From NCBI GenBank assembly GCA_016927835.1, contig JAFGMA010000033.1, positions 1-64,000 on the forward strand: DNA of 64,000 nt. Direction: 5' to 3'. The notes beneath the pieces are model-generated. The model was not told where the DNA came from, made no database searches, and worked only from the letters and a program-made list of their open reading frames with translations. Shown here one piece after another: positions 19,901-28,797 of this stretch; the stretch's first letter is position 1, and the number at the start of each line of letters is the position of its first letter. This DNA comes from Candidatus Zhuqueibacterota bacterium. Lineage in GTDB: Bacteria > Zhuqueibacterota > Zhuqueibacteria > Thermofontimicrobiales > Sulfurfontimicrobiaceae. Made by a program: the position numbers and the translations under genes.

Positions 19901-21589
19901 TCACTCGGCAGATGATTGCCCGGAACGTACTGCGCGAACATAGCTGCTGAAGCCCAGGAGGTCGAAGCCGTAGCAATCACCGTTGAGGAAACCGACAATC
20001 CAAGCGCGCGACCCGCCTTTAACCATATCGGAGGTCCAAATCAAAAATTGCGTTTTGTCAAATGCAGGCTCGATATACAAATCACTGTGCCTCTTCTCCG
20101 GCTCTATCAAGCTCATGGCTTCCTCCAGCGTGGGCAGGCGCCAGTCGTGGAATCCGGCGTAGCCTTTGCGGTTCAGATCGGCTATCCACTTTTTAGCATT
20201 ATCGTAAATCATTAAATCAGGTGAACCTGATTGCTGCCACATCAACCCCGTCGCACCATCGATAATGACTTTATCGCCTTTAATCTCCTGCGAATCGAAT
20301 TGATTTGCAAAGCCGCTGCTTTCCTCATTCCAAACTGAATGAAATAAATTCTTTTCTTTAAGCATCACCCTGACCGAATCTTCTGACAGCGTCGCAGGCG
20401 TGCTCCGCAAAAACGGTTGCCGCTCTTTTCGTCCGGGCATCTGCACGGTGTTGCTGGCGTAATATTTTCCCTCGCTGCCCCGGGCTAATACCTGGTATTG
20501 GAACGCAGAATCGGGATCAATCGAGCGGTCGGTGAAGGTCGTATCGAAAGAGATCCCGATGGGGCGATTCTGGCGCAGCATGACGTACTGCTCCTGCGCC
20601 GGGCGCAAATTCGCAGGCAGCCGGGTCCAGCTCAGGGAGACGTATTTGGGCGTTCGAATGCGTATTTTCAATGTGAACAATGGCGGTCCGACAACGATAT
20701 CCTGCTGCATCGCCGGCGAACGCGAGTTGATACGCACCGCCAGCCTGGGCGACTCATCGTCTTCGATCTTTTGCAGAATGACCTGGGTCGCCCGCGTTCC
20801 GAATTTCTGCACGCCTTCGACCATGAATGCGCTGTAAGTCGATTCCTGCATAAATTCATTCCCGGCTTCATCCTTCACCTTCAACGCGAAGAATGGCTGC
20901 TTGTACCGCGGATCGCTCTTCGAGATTTCGGGGATATTTTGCACCAGGTATTCGAACTCATACATGCTGCGCCCGCTGGCATCAACGGTGCGTTTCGCCG
21001 GCAGGGTTACGGTTTGCAGGTTTTCCTGGTTTCGAAACGCCAGTTCAACCGAGATATTTTGTTCGTCCAGCGGATTCTCATCGACAACCTGCCCGGAAAT
21101 GATTTTTTCGCCGTCGGATTCGCTGCTAATTATAACTTGCCCCTGCGGCGGCTCCGTGTCGAAAACGAGCGGTTGCCCCCGACTCATCGTTTCCCTGGTG
21201 AATCCGAAGCGCACCCGATGTTTGCCTTCAGTGTACGCGAATTCGGGCAACCTGAGCTTTCGCAGGTCGATGTGCCAGAAGAATGCGCCCTCGATACAGA
21301 TCGCCGGGGCAGCGTCATAAAAGGGGAAATCATCGAGTTCGAAAATGAGCGCCTCTTTTTTCATTGCCGGCTCATTCATCGCCCTGACAACCAGCGTGGA
21401 ATCGGGATGATAAGATGCTCCTTTTACCAGCCAGAACGCCGGCGGGCAAGGCGTGCTGTCGCACCTGATTTTTGGGATAACCGCCGCCAGAATAACGCCT
21501 GCAAGACCAATCAACGCCGCTTTAATTGCAATCGGCATCCGCCCTGTTTGGGGAGAGGGCACGGTTTCTTTCGAGCGTTTCCGAGGCAT
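19901..21589 (-). CDS. Membrane-anchored protein with C-terminal DUF1566 (Lcl)-like domain
   Basis: 562 aa; N-term TM; C-term IDGATGLMWQQSG...WIADLNRKGYAGFHDWRLPTLEEAMSLIE...YVRAVRSG. Confidence 0.8.
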   Translation of the reverse strand: MPRKRSKETVPSPQTGRMPIAIKAALIGLAGVILAAVIPKIRCDSTPCPPAFWLVKGASYHPDSTLVVRAMNEPAMKKEALIFELDDFPFYDAAPAICIEGAFFWHIDLRKLRLPEFAYTEGKHRVRFGFTRETMSRGQPLVFDTEPPQGQVIISSESDGEKIISGQVVDENPLDEQNISVELAFRNQENLQTVTLPAKRTVDASGRSMYEFEYLVQNIPEISKSDPRYKQPFFALKVKDEAGNEFMQESTYSAFMVEGVQKFGTRATQVILQKIEDDESPRLAVRINSRSPAMQQDIVVGPPLFTLKIRIRTPKYVSLSWTRLPANLRPAQEQYVMLRQNRPIGISFDTTFTDRSIDPDSAFQYQVLARGSEGKYYASNTVQMPGRKERQPFLRSTPATLSEDSVRVMLKEKNLFHSVWNEESSGFANQFDSQEIKGDKVIIDGATGLMWQQSGSPDLMIYDNAKKWIADLNRKGYAGFHDWRLPTLEEAMSLIEPEKRHSDLYIEPAFDKTQFLIWTSDMVKGGSRAWIVGFLNGDCYGFDLLGFSSYVRAVRSGQSSAE

Positions 21590-21727
21590 AAGCTGCTCCT
21601 TTTGTGTGGATCTTTTGCATCGGATTGATTTGAAACAAGAAGTGTGTCAAAACGTGCCCTTGTTTCTCAATCCGCAAAATTCGGAATAAATTTAAGCAAT
21701 TCGCTACTTCCGCATTCAGTCTTCTCA

Positions 21728-21842
21728 TTACCAGGCTCCAACCTGGTAACGCCGCCGTCGAGAAGCTCTAGCTTCGCTATTTTTTTTACTCGAAGCCGGA
21801 GCTGCTCGTAATCGTTATTCCCAGGCAAAACCTGGAACCAAG
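21728..21842. repeat. Second cluster of the same palindromic repeat modules
   Basis: taccaggctccaacctggtaacgccgccgtcgagaagctctagcttcg resembles 19454-19502; plus ttcccaggcaaaacctggaa. Confidence 0.7.
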
Positions 21843-21963
21843 AAAGGCTAAACGGCACCAGGAATCCGTGTTTCATCCGTGCCAATCAGTGACTAAAAAT
21901 AAAATCACCTGAAATCTGTACTATAGTCAGTTTGTTTTCGTCCTCACCTGGCGATTAATCCGC

Positions 21964-24900
21964 TTATCGTTTCATCGCTTTATTCAAGTTGATGCACGCG
22001 GCAATAATTTTCTCACGCGCTGCCTGCACCACTTCGGTGATGCGGGCGTATTGGGGCACACCGTCGGGAGTGAGGGGCACGCGCCTGCCCGCGCTGAATA
22101 AGGTGGCTTCTATGGAGGGCGGAATTTCTTTCAGCAGCTTTTCCGCCTGTTTCAGGGCATCGCCTTCGAAGCCTTCGTTTTTCGCCCGCTGGATGGCGTT
22201 TTTCAGGAGAAACAGAATTTCATAATCTTCGATGCCTTCACGCGCCATTTCCCAGCGTTTGCTGGACACCATTGAATGGGGCGCTTTGTATGCGGTCGAA
22301 AAATAATCGCCCATTTCATTGGGACCGTCCCACAGGTGATCGCCGTAGGCATACGTCCACCAGCCGACACCGGTGAGCCCGAGATTCCAGGCGTACCAGA
22401 AGCGCCAGCGGTAAATTCCGAGGCTCGAAAGCGTGCGCGAGCGACCCGCAGCATCGTAGAACCAGACGTGCTTGCCATAGCGTTTGGCTGCCGGGAGCAG
22501 ATCGTCCGCCAGCCGTTCCAGCAATTCCGAGGAGGGACACCAGATATCGATTAATCCTCGGAACATCTCAACGGTCTCCATGGTGGTTCCGCTTGTGGGA
22601 TCGGTGTAAATCAATATATTCGGGTCTGCCTTCCGAACCAGCTTGGCGACTTCGACCAGGTTCAGCGTGGTTTCCGAATGCGGCGTGGAGGGTTCATCGT
22701 ACGGATAGAGCGCCCAGTCTTCGTAGCCCAGTCCCAGCGCCTTGACATGAGTAGACCATTGACGCATATATTCCACGAACGCCTTGCGCCAGGGCGGCGA
22801 CAGAAATTTCTGTCCTTTCAATGCCCCTTGCGGGCTCAAAAACAGCAGGATGCCGTATTTCGCCAACCGTTTGACACTGGCGTCGTGATTGGTAAAATCC
22901 AGTTCGCCCACGAGTTCGCCGTTTTCATCGCAGGTTGCAGCCGGCGCGGTTCCGAAATTCACGGTCACGCCATGCTCGGTCAAATCATCGAGTACATAAT
23001 CGGGCTGGTCCTTCACATACGACCACACACAAAACCGGAGCGGGCGCGGACGCGGCAACGCCAAATCCTTGACTTCGATGGTGAGGGATAGAATCAGTTC
23101 GCTGTGATACGGTTCAAGGCTCTTCAAGCGCAGTTCAGTGGTATATTCGCCCGGTGTCAGCCCGATGGCATTCACCGTGAGCCAGAGTTGCTGGGTTTCC
23201 ATTGATGAGACGGTCAACAGGCGCGCTTCATCCAGGTTCGGCAATGGGTCGGCGACTTCTTCGCGCTGAATGTTCGCCAGCGTAACCGCGCGCCGGAATT
23301 GGAGATGTGCATCCGCGGGAATAGTTTTCTCGCCTTTCAAATCGCCGGAGATGACGCGGATTTCCAGGGTGCGCCCGGAGATGTTGGTCACGTTTAGCGC
23401 CAGCGACTCATATTCACCAACACAAAGGGATACGTTAAGTTTTTCGGTTTTATCTTGAGGCGTGGGCAGCGTTTCCAGCGGGTGAAAATACGCCCAGGGG
23501 CAGAATTCCCACGCAAAAAAGGACTGCTCAGGTGCCAGCGACTTACCTGCCGCAACGAGCGAACGCAGCCTTCGTGCCGATTGGACCAGATTCGAAATGA
23601 ATGCTGTTTCAGGTTGATCTGTGGCAGTTTCAATCGCAATGAGTTGACCCCGGAGCCCGAGCAGCTCGGTTCGCGCATGATTCGCATTGCGAGGATTGCT
23701 TTTTTCCCAGGCGGCGATGTCTTGCTCGATTTGTTTAAAAATCACATCGTTCAGATAGCGTTTGGTGCTCGCCAGTCCGTCGAAAGCATAAGTTGATTCA
23801 TCAAATGCTACCAGGGTACGGTCATCGGCTTGTACAAGCTGTTGTTTCATGCGGTAGTTGCCCGGGATTTCAGCATCGAATGACAGGATTGCGCGTTGCG
23901 TTTCGGCGAGAGCGTGATTGGTGAAATGCAGCACAGTGCCGTCCGGATAGACGAGATCAGTGAGCAGTGCCAGGCGTGCTTTTTGCGGATTAACAACATC
24001 GAAGCGCCAGGTATTGGTTCCGCTCAACAAAATCATGTCGCCATACGGTGTTACGCCCGCTTGAGACGATTTTTTGGCTTTCCCGGGAGTCGGTAACAGG
24101 GGAAAGCTTTTCGCCCCGGGCAGTCGGCACGTGTGCGCCCTGTTTCCGGTATATACCAGCCAGTCATTTGGTGTCGCACGATAGGGCACATTCCACTGCA
24201 TACAAACGAGGCTGTTGTTGCCGAACATACCAAATCCGGCTGCTATAACGTCCAGCTTGCCGTCTCCGTTGAAATCGCCGGCAAGCGAAGGTGAATTGAA
24301 ACTGCTGGGTGTTTTGGTATCGAGCAAGATTGCGCCATCGGTATCGATAACCTGAAGCGACATGAAGAGAAACATGATTTCGAGTTCGGAATCATCATCG
24401 AGATTGAGCACCAGCGGCGAATGGCTCATGCTACTGTGCGGAAACTGCTGCTTCCAGGCGAAACCGGTTTCATCGTAGCAATAGGCGGTGCCGCCTTTAT
24501 TTCCGAAAATCACCTCATCCCTGCCATCGCCATTCAGATCAGTGGCACAGATCGCGCTATTGACGTGCAGGAAAACATTTTCTTCTAAAACAATGCGGGG
24601 CTGCTTCAAATCAATGCGATAAAAATGATGCAGCCCGCCGCCGACATATAGTTCGGGAATTTTATTGCCATCGACATCAGCAATCAGAGGGGTGCTGTTC
24701 GGGAACAGGTCGTCTTTGCGGTAGATGTCCCACAGCCATTCACCACGGGCTGACAGCGCATAAATATGGCAATCATGTGAGGTGACGATAATTTCCTTGC
24801 CGGGGGCATCATAAATATCGGCGATGAGCGTCGGACCCATTTGTGAGCCATCGCCGCGAAACCGCCAGCGCAGATTGCCCTTATTGTCGAAACAGGATAC

Positions 24901-25362
24901 ATAGCCGCCAATGTCCCCGGCTAAAATTTCAGGCGCGCCGTCGCCATCGAGGTCGCCGATTGAAGGGCACGACTCTGCGCGCATGGCAGCGGGGAGCATG
25001 GCTTGCCAGATTACCTTGCCACGCTGATTCAATAGCACCAGGTTACCGGCGCCATCGCAAGCAACCACATCTTCGTTGCCATCGCCGTCGACGTCGCCTA
25101 CAGCGGGATAAGCGGATATCGGCAATGTCATTTTATATTCCCAGGTTCGCTTGCCTTCCGGACTGAAACACACAATACCGGTACCCACTTCGGCGACAAC
25201 GATCCCAACGGTTTTTCCGGTTTTTGCATCCAGAATTGCGTTGGGACCGGCAAAACCGGTTTCACCCTGAAGCTGCCAGGCAACCTCGTACGCGAGATCG
25301 GCGTGAATTGTTAGCGGTAATGCTAAACACACAATTAACAGCATCGATATTCTAACCTTCAT
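21964..25362 (-). CDS. Large exported protein: N-terminal FG-GAP/VCBS-like propeller plus C-terminal DUF4091/GH123-like domain
   Basis: 1132 aa; signal peptide; DVDGDGNEDVVACDGAG, DLDGDGAPEILAGD, DFNGDGKLDVIAAG; C-term TSTPHSETTLNLVEVAKLVRKADPNILIYTDP...YRWRFWYAWNLGLTGVGWWTYAYGDHLWDG. Confidence 0.85.
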   Translation of the reverse strand: MKVRISMLLIVCLALPLTIHADLAYEVAWQLQGETGFAGPNAILDAKTGKTVGIVVAEVGTGIVCFSPEGKRTWEYKMTLPISAYPAVGDVDGDGNEDVVACDGAGNLVLLNQRGKVIWQAMLPAAMRAESCPSIGDLDGDGAPEILAGDIGGYVSCFDNKGNLRWRFRGDGSQMGPTLIADIYDAPGKEIIVTSHDCHIYALSARGEWLWDIYRKDDLFPNSTPLIADVDGNKIPELYVGGGLHHFYRIDLKQPRIVLEENVFLHVNSAICATDLNGDGRDEVIFGNKGGTAYCYDETGFAWKQQFPHSSMSHSPLVLNLDDDSELEIMFLFMSLQVIDTDGAILLDTKTPSSFNSPSLAGDFNGDGKLDVIAAGFGMFGNNSLVCMQWNVPYRATPNDWLVYTGNRAHTCRLPGAKSFPLLPTPGKAKKSSQAGVTPYGDMILLSGTNTWRFDVVNPQKARLALLTDLVYPDGTVLHFTNHALAETQRAILSFDAEIPGNYRMKQQLVQADDRTLVAFDESTYAFDGLASTKRYLNDVIFKQIEQDIAAWEKSNPRNANHARTELLGLRGQLIAIETATDQPETAFISNLVQSARRLRSLVAAGKSLAPEQSFFAWEFCPWAYFHPLETLPTPQDKTEKLNVSLCVGEYESLALNVTNISGRTLEIRVISGDLKGEKTIPADAHLQFRRAVTLANIQREEVADPLPNLDEARLLTVSSMETQQLWLTVNAIGLTPGEYTTELRLKSLEPYHSELILSLTIEVKDLALPRPRPLRFCVWSYVKDQPDYVLDDLTEHGVTVNFGTAPAATCDENGELVGELDFTNHDASVKRLAKYGILLFLSPQGALKGQKFLSPPWRKAFVEYMRQWSTHVKALGLGYEDWALYPYDEPSTPHSETTLNLVEVAKLVRKADPNILIYTDPTSGTTMETVEMFRGLIDIWCPSSELLERLADDLLPAAKRYGKHVWFYDAAGRSRTLSSLGIYRWRFWYAWNLGLTGVGWWTYAYGDHLWDGPNEMGDYFSTAYKAPHSMVSSKRWEMAREGIEDYEILFLLKNAIQRAKNEGFEGDALKQAEKLLKEIPPSIEATLFSAGRRVPLTPDGVPQYARITEVVQAAREKIIAACINLNKAMKR

Positions 25363-26035
25363 CGGTGTTTCCCTCCCTTTTTGCTGGTGTTTTTTTTGAT
25401 TGAAGTTGGATTCATGGTTTGCAAACTGCTGTTTGAGTGACTGATTAAAATCGCACCTGTTGCGGACTGCGATTGAAAAACGCGATACATCGTTCCGAAG
25501 CTAAAATTTCAATTTTTTATGTCGGTACAAGCAACACGCATTGCGCGATATGACTTGAATTGAGGATTAATCATCACGACTTACAAAAATGCAACGTTAC
25601 ACTATAAAAAAAAATAGTGCAAAGATCAATCTTTATTTGCAGCGAACAGGCATGTACAGGAAAGATATTATGATTTTTGCACAAATCGGTGAGAGGAAAA
25701 CGTGGTTGATTCTGCAGGTAAATAAGGCATCCTGGTTTGGGTGTTCCTTCGCCGGGCAGACCGAACAGAAGTTTAGAACAAAGAACAACTATGCTTATTT
25801 GGACTTGTTTTGTAAATTGATGCCGGTAGCCTGTCATTCTGGAAGAATCTTTTTACGGTTATGCGCGACGTAAAAAATTAAACCTTATCACGAAATAAAA
25901 AAGAATTCTCCTGAATGACACTGGCGTGCTATTTTTGCTCAAGGTGATAATTTTATTGGGCAATTGCTCACCATAATTATGTTTCTGATTTCAGAATAAG
26001 GATTAATGTAATAGTTCACCGGGTCATTTAAAAAG

Positions 26036-26114
26036 CCTTACATCCCCCTAAATCCCTCTTCAAAGGGGGACTTTTATCAATTCCCCCTTTGAAGGGGGTT
26101 AGGGGGATGTTTTC
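26036..26114. repeat. Inverted repeat of the dispersed 'CATCCCCCTAA...CTTCAAAGGGGGA' type
   Basis: catccccctaaatccctcttcaaagggggac ... ttccccctttgaagggggttagggggatg. Confidence 0.9.
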
Positions 26115-26213
26115 GCTTTTCCCCACTGAACTTTTGCGGATTAATGATATGTGATTTGCAATAGTTTAAATTCGAAAATCAAAATCGTTAACCTTTAATC
26201 GCAAATCAGCTTT

Positions 26214-26319
26214 TTAGGATGAGGGATAACTTAATCTGGACATTGTGCTTGAAACATAATTTTGATAAATAACCACTTAAGAAATTAAAATGGGTAACTT
26301 ATTTTATCCCTCATCCTAA
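26214..26319. repeat. 106-bp TIR element, copy A
   Basis: ttaggatgagggata...ttattttatccctcatcctaa; homologous to copies at 35336, 39582 and 53906. Confidence 0.9.
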
Positions 26320-26441
26320 GGTGTTTTCAAAAGGATGCTGAACTTTTGCATTTTTTTAAAATGTTGAAACAATGGATCAGTAGATTCCGCGGAAGCATAA
26401 ACAGCAGGCACTCAATTTCGGCTATAAAATCATACGCCACT

Positions 26442-27203
26442 TCATTCCCTTTCGTATTTTTCACGAATCCAGTTCTGAGCGAACGCTGCCGATTCAAATC
26501 CCAGATCCATCACCGTGTTGCCCAGAAAAATCATGCCTGCCAGCCTGCGCTGTTGCAGCCATTCAAAGGCTTTTTCGCATTGGAACTGCATTCTCGGGAT
26601 CGGAACCGGTTTTTTATTATGATAATCGTAAATATAAATCCCCAACAATATCCGTTTTCCGGCGGCAAGTTTCTCACAGCGCTCGAGGTTCTGTTCGAGG
26701 TGATCCAGATGATCGGAATTCCACGTCCAGAGGGTGATCACATCGAGCATAGGAACAAAATCCCTGAGCAGCGGGTAATCCATATTCATCGTATAGAAGA
26801 CGCCCCAAAGATCGAGCGGTTTTTGGGAAGAGTGGATGGCATGCCTGAGTTTCTCAAGATGCCCGGGCTGCATGCCATCCCGCTCTATTTCAAGATTGCT
26901 GAGGTCATCGATGATGATACCTTCGATGTTCGAATGCGTTTGTGCCAGTGATTGAATGCCTTCCAGTTCGCGGGAGAAATCAAATCCTTTCTCAAAAGTG
27001 AGCCGCCAGACAATGCGCTTCAGGTGGGCTACCTGCGAGGCTTCATTTTCGGATGGTGGCAACACCATTAAAATATTTGGCACATTCAGAAATTCGGCGC
27101 AACCGATCGGCGTTATATGCGAATCTTTGGTTATGCCCCAATCCTGACGGTCGCTATTGACGGTACAATTAAATGTCCAGAGATAATCGCGCAGAGAATT
27201 CAT
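26442..27203 (-). CDS. Hypothetical protein (TIM-barrel-like, possibly glycoside hydrolase-related)
   Basis: 253-aa ORF in carbohydrate region; IEGIIIDDLSNLEIE and ILLGIYIYDYHNKKPVP suggest alternating beta strands. Confidence 0.6.
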   Translation of the reverse strand: MNSLRDYLWTFNCTVNSDRQDWGITKDSHITPIGCAEFLNVPNILMVLPPSENEASQVAHLKRIVWRLTFEKGFDFSRELEGIQSLAQTHSNIEGIIIDDLSNLEIERDGMQPGHLEKLRHAIHSSQKPLDLWGVFYTMNMDYPLLRDFVPMLDVITLWTWNSDHLDHLEQNLERCEKLAAGKRILLGIYIYDYHNKKPVPIPRMQFQCEKAFEWLQQRRLAGMIFLGNTVMDLGFESAAFAQNWIREKYERE

Positions 27204-27274
27204 AAGTCGCTCCTTGATTTATTGAATGATGAGGCAACATATACCGATTACGGGTAAAAATTTCATAGAAAGCT

Positions 27275-27356
27275 GTCATTGCGAGCGAAGCGAAGCAATC
27301 TCATAACTATATGAAAATGGTGAGATTGCTTCGTCGCTTCGCTCCTCGCAATGGCA
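27275..27356. repeat. Inverted repeat of the dispersed 'TCATTGCGAGCGAAGCGAAGCAATCTC' type
   Basis: gtcattgcgagcgaagcgaagcaatctca ... gagattgcttcgtcgcttcgctcctcgcaatggc. Confidence 0.9.
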
Positions 27357-27461
27357 GAGAATATACTGAAAATTTAAACCGTAACGAGTATAATTTGAAT
27401 CCGGCTTAATAACTCCCCGATGCGTTGCAAAATTGCTCGGATGCTTTCATGTTCGGCGCTC

Positions 27462-28643
27462 TCAGGCAGCCACTGTAATTTTTCTTACCAGGATCGTTTT
27501 GCACGGATTTCCCTGCTGATCGGGTACATTGAAATCGGAGTAGACTATCAAAGCAGAGTTATTATCCAGTTCGATCATATCGCTATAGGCGCAAGTCATG
27601 TGCTGCCGGGGATCGGGCTCAACCAGGGTGATACGTCGGTTCCATGCGCTGGCATCGGGTGCGGCAGTAGCGCGCAAATAGAGTCCGGGTCTGCCATAGG
27701 CTGCCAGCGTGACCCCACATTTGAGTGTCAGCAACGTCGGCAAAACGCCGAGATCGTCGAAGATTGCCGGTTGGCTCCAGGTGCGTCCTCCATCAACTGA
27801 GCGAGCGCAATACGAAGGACCTGTTCCATGACCATCTGTGGTCCGCATCAGGCAGTATAAGGATCCATCGGGCAGGAAAGCGAGATCGGGCTCGGTGAAA
27901 CCCTGGCGCTGCTGCCAGAGCGCATCGGCAGTTGGAATCGGCTGATAAGGAATTTCGCTGATCCATTCGAATGTGTGACCATTATCCGGAGATCGCAGAA
28001 ACGCTGCTGCCAGGTGCGGACGCAATTTGCCGTTTACGATTCGCCTGGCGTAATGGACGCCCCAAAGCGAGCCATCAGGTGCCTGGCGGATTCGTCTGAA
28101 ATAGGATCGTGCAAACACATTTTCAATTGACCAGCAGACTTCACCCGGAATATTTACCTGCGCGGTTTCGTTCTGCCATTCCCGCGAACCGGCTTTGAGA
28201 CGCGAAAATTGCCAGCCGTGCAATTCTTCGGGCAGGCTTTCGGTTTCATAAAATGTGATGATGTCATCTGTATATGTGTTTTTGCTTTCGCCTGCAGTTT
28301 GAGGCAACAAATGTTTGATATTCTCGACGGGAAGCGAAGTCAATTGAATTTGTTGAAGTTGGTCGCCATTGGGCAATTGGAAGATTCGTGCCTGGGAAGA
28401 TGTTGCTACCGGCGCCATCCGAGACCATATTTTGCCGTTATCCGCTGAAAACGAACTCCCGGGTTGTGTGCCGTAATCTTTCGCTGAATCCCGTCCCAGG
28501 TGGAATTTCACCTGGAGTCTGTTATCGGGCAGGCGCTGGATAATCGGGAATTGCCACGGTCCCCAGTTTCTTACGTGCGCTGGAGCTTGAGAGATGATGA
28601 CGAGTTCACCATGAATAAGCTTTGGAGTCATTGTGCGTCCCAA
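27462..28643 (-). CDS. Sialidase/BNR-repeat family protein
   Basis: 393 aa; FSADNGKIWSRM, SPDNGHTFEWISE, SVDGGRTWSQPAIF Asp-box-like motifs. Confidence 0.85.
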   Translation of the reverse strand: MGRTMTPKLIHGELVIISQAPAHVRNWGPWQFPIIQRLPDNRLQVKFHLGRDSAKDYGTQPGSSFSADNGKIWSRMAPVATSSQARIFQLPNGDQLQQIQLTSLPVENIKHLLPQTAGESKNTYTDDIITFYETESLPEELHGWQFSRLKAGSREWQNETAQVNIPGEVCWSIENVFARSYFRRIRQAPDGSLWGVHYARRIVNGKLRPHLAAAFLRSPDNGHTFEWISEIPYQPIPTADALWQQRQGFTEPDLAFLPDGSLYCLMRTTDGHGTGPSYCARSVDGGRTWSQPAIFDDLGVLPTLLTLKCGVTLAAYGRPGLYLRATAAPDASAWNRRITLVEPDPRQHMTCAYSDMIELDNNSALIVYSDFNVPDQQGNPCKTILVRKITVAA

Positions 28644-28730
28644 TTTTATTTTTCTCGAGACTATTCAGGGATTTCATTTTTTAGACGGGATAACAGGATG
28701 ATAGCATTTGCCCAACGGCAATAACACAAA

Positions 28731-28766
28731 ACGCCCCGGATGGCGTCCAGGGCGTCTTGTTTTTTT
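28731..28766. terminator. Terminator-like hairpin downstream of the EF-G gene
   Basis: aaaacgccccggatggcgtccagggcgtcttgttttttt; acgccc/gggcgt stem, T-rich tracts on both strands. Confidence 0.5.
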
Positions 28767-28797
28767 GTTTCATAGATGAATCCAAATTTGTATCATT

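Noticed and set aside
20498-21628. Long + strand ORF (376 aa)
   Set aside because: Antisense to the DUF1566 protein; composition typical of a shadow ORF
25574-25873. Short ORFs on both strands in the intergenic region
   Set aside because: Low-complexity/repeat-like sequence, no coding evidence
26346-26951. Plus-strand ORF (201 aa)
   Set aside because: Overlaps antisense the more plausible minus-strand ORF 26442-27203
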